64,000 nt of DNA, from assembly GCF_016031655.1 (NCBI RefSeq), contig NZ_JACCHQ010000001.1:62001-126000 (forward strand), read 5' to 3'. Under the pieces are notes generated by a model that searched no databases, had not been told where the DNA came from, and was given only the letters and a program-made list of their open reading frames with translations. This DNA is from Bradyrhizobium glycinis. GTDB taxonomy: Bacteria; Pseudomonadota; Alphaproteobacteria; Rhizobiales; Xanthobacteraceae. Positions 63,819 to 64,000 of this stretch are shown here, piece after piece (the stretch's first letter is position 1; each line of letters opens with the position of its first letter). The translations under genes were made by a program, and so were the position numbers.

Positions 63819-64000
63819 ATGAAACCCGTTATCAGCTCGATCGAAATCGAGAACCGCGTCATCGTGGCCAAGTATCATCGGCTGATGGTTGGAGCCAAGG
63901 TGGTGCTGGTCGAGAAGGCCAGCGATCGGCATCTGCCCGAGACCGTCACGAGGGTTGCATCTCGGGTTCCGGTCGGGGCGCTGCGCATCAGATTGCCGGA
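63819..64000 (+). CDS. Hypothetical protein, 5' part (runs off right edge)
   Basis: A frame from the ATG at 63819 to the window end, giving 60 codons (MKPVISSIEIENRVIVAKYH, then VVLVEKASDRHLPETV). The acidic-to-basic sequence and codon use look coding, but the rest lies outside the window. The AT-rich stretch just before it (TTTTTTTCAATCACAATTTG) could hold a promoter. No function can be given. Confidence 0.45.
   Translation, partial: MKPVISSIEIENRVIVAKYHRLMVGAKVVLVEKASDRHLPETVTRVASRVPVGALRIRLP

Overview
The window reads as a stretch of an alphaproteobacterial chromosome of the order Hyphomicrobiales, most likely Bradyrhizobium or a close relative. This rests on high GC content, a MucR/Ros regulator, a FeuP/FeuQ-like two-component pair, DUF2336, DUF1491 and DUF5330 proteins, a Ku protein, and three near-identical inverted repeats with 31-base arms of a kind I associate with Bradyrhizobium genomes. 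The genus is inference. I saw no rRNA, tRNA, CRISPR array, intact insertion sequence or prophage.

Layout, left to right. 1-3.6 kb: methylmalonyl-CoA mutase operon on the minus strand (small subunit, a GFA-family protein, then the large subunit running off the left edge). 3.7-5.4 kb: folate operon folP-folB-folK (minus). 5.6-17 kb: mostly housekeeping or conserved hypothetical genes (DUF4332, HerA-like ATPase, GT87 and GT39 membrane glycosyltransferases, M20 dipeptidase, class II aldolase-like protein, MucR, SufE, DUF5330). 17.3-22.6 kb: a membrane PAS histidine kinase coupled to a peptidoglycan-binding protein, DUF1491, DUF2336 and a lipoprotein, with a TTAA-N7-TTAA (CtrA-like) site. 22.8-27.7 kb: a four-gene operon encoding an exported TPR-CHAT protease-like protein, a small exported protein and two zinc-ribbon proteins, one of them with four membrane helices; I do not recognise this as a described system. 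27.7-29.2 kb: arsR-aqpS-arsC arsenic operon (minus). 29.4-36.5 kb: copper/silver efflux operon (Cys-rich exported protein, FixH-family protein, CusB, CusA, Met/Gly-rich protein, methyltransferase, DUF411).

36.6-44.6 kb is accessory and eroded: a second GFA protein, a frameshifted Cj0069-like gene, DUF1259, a DUF1080-like protein, a decayed amino-acid ABC ATPase, a TauE/SafE transporter, and a lower-GC island of two tandem copies of an unrecognised gene pair, bracketed by two similar hairpins. 44.6-48.9 kb: DUF1254/DUF1214 pair, class A penicillin-binding protein and a YcgN cysteine-cluster protein. 49-50.8 kb: a frameshifted patatin phospholipase joined directly to an N-terminally deleted metallo-beta-lactamase-fold gene. 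51-64 kb: DHA2 MFS transporter, triple-GAF histidine kinase, ThDP-dependent enzyme, Flp pilin, Ku, FeuP/FeuQ-like two-component system, a conserved 466-residue protein and the start of another gene.

Functionally, two adjacent divergent blocks handle toxic metals: the arsenic operon reduces arsenate and lets arsenite out through a channel, and the copper operon exports copper or silver across the envelope. The most unusual coding content is the TPR-CHAT operon, the duplicated exported/cytosolic pair at 42.3-44.5 kb, and the patatin/metallo-beta-lactamase relic.
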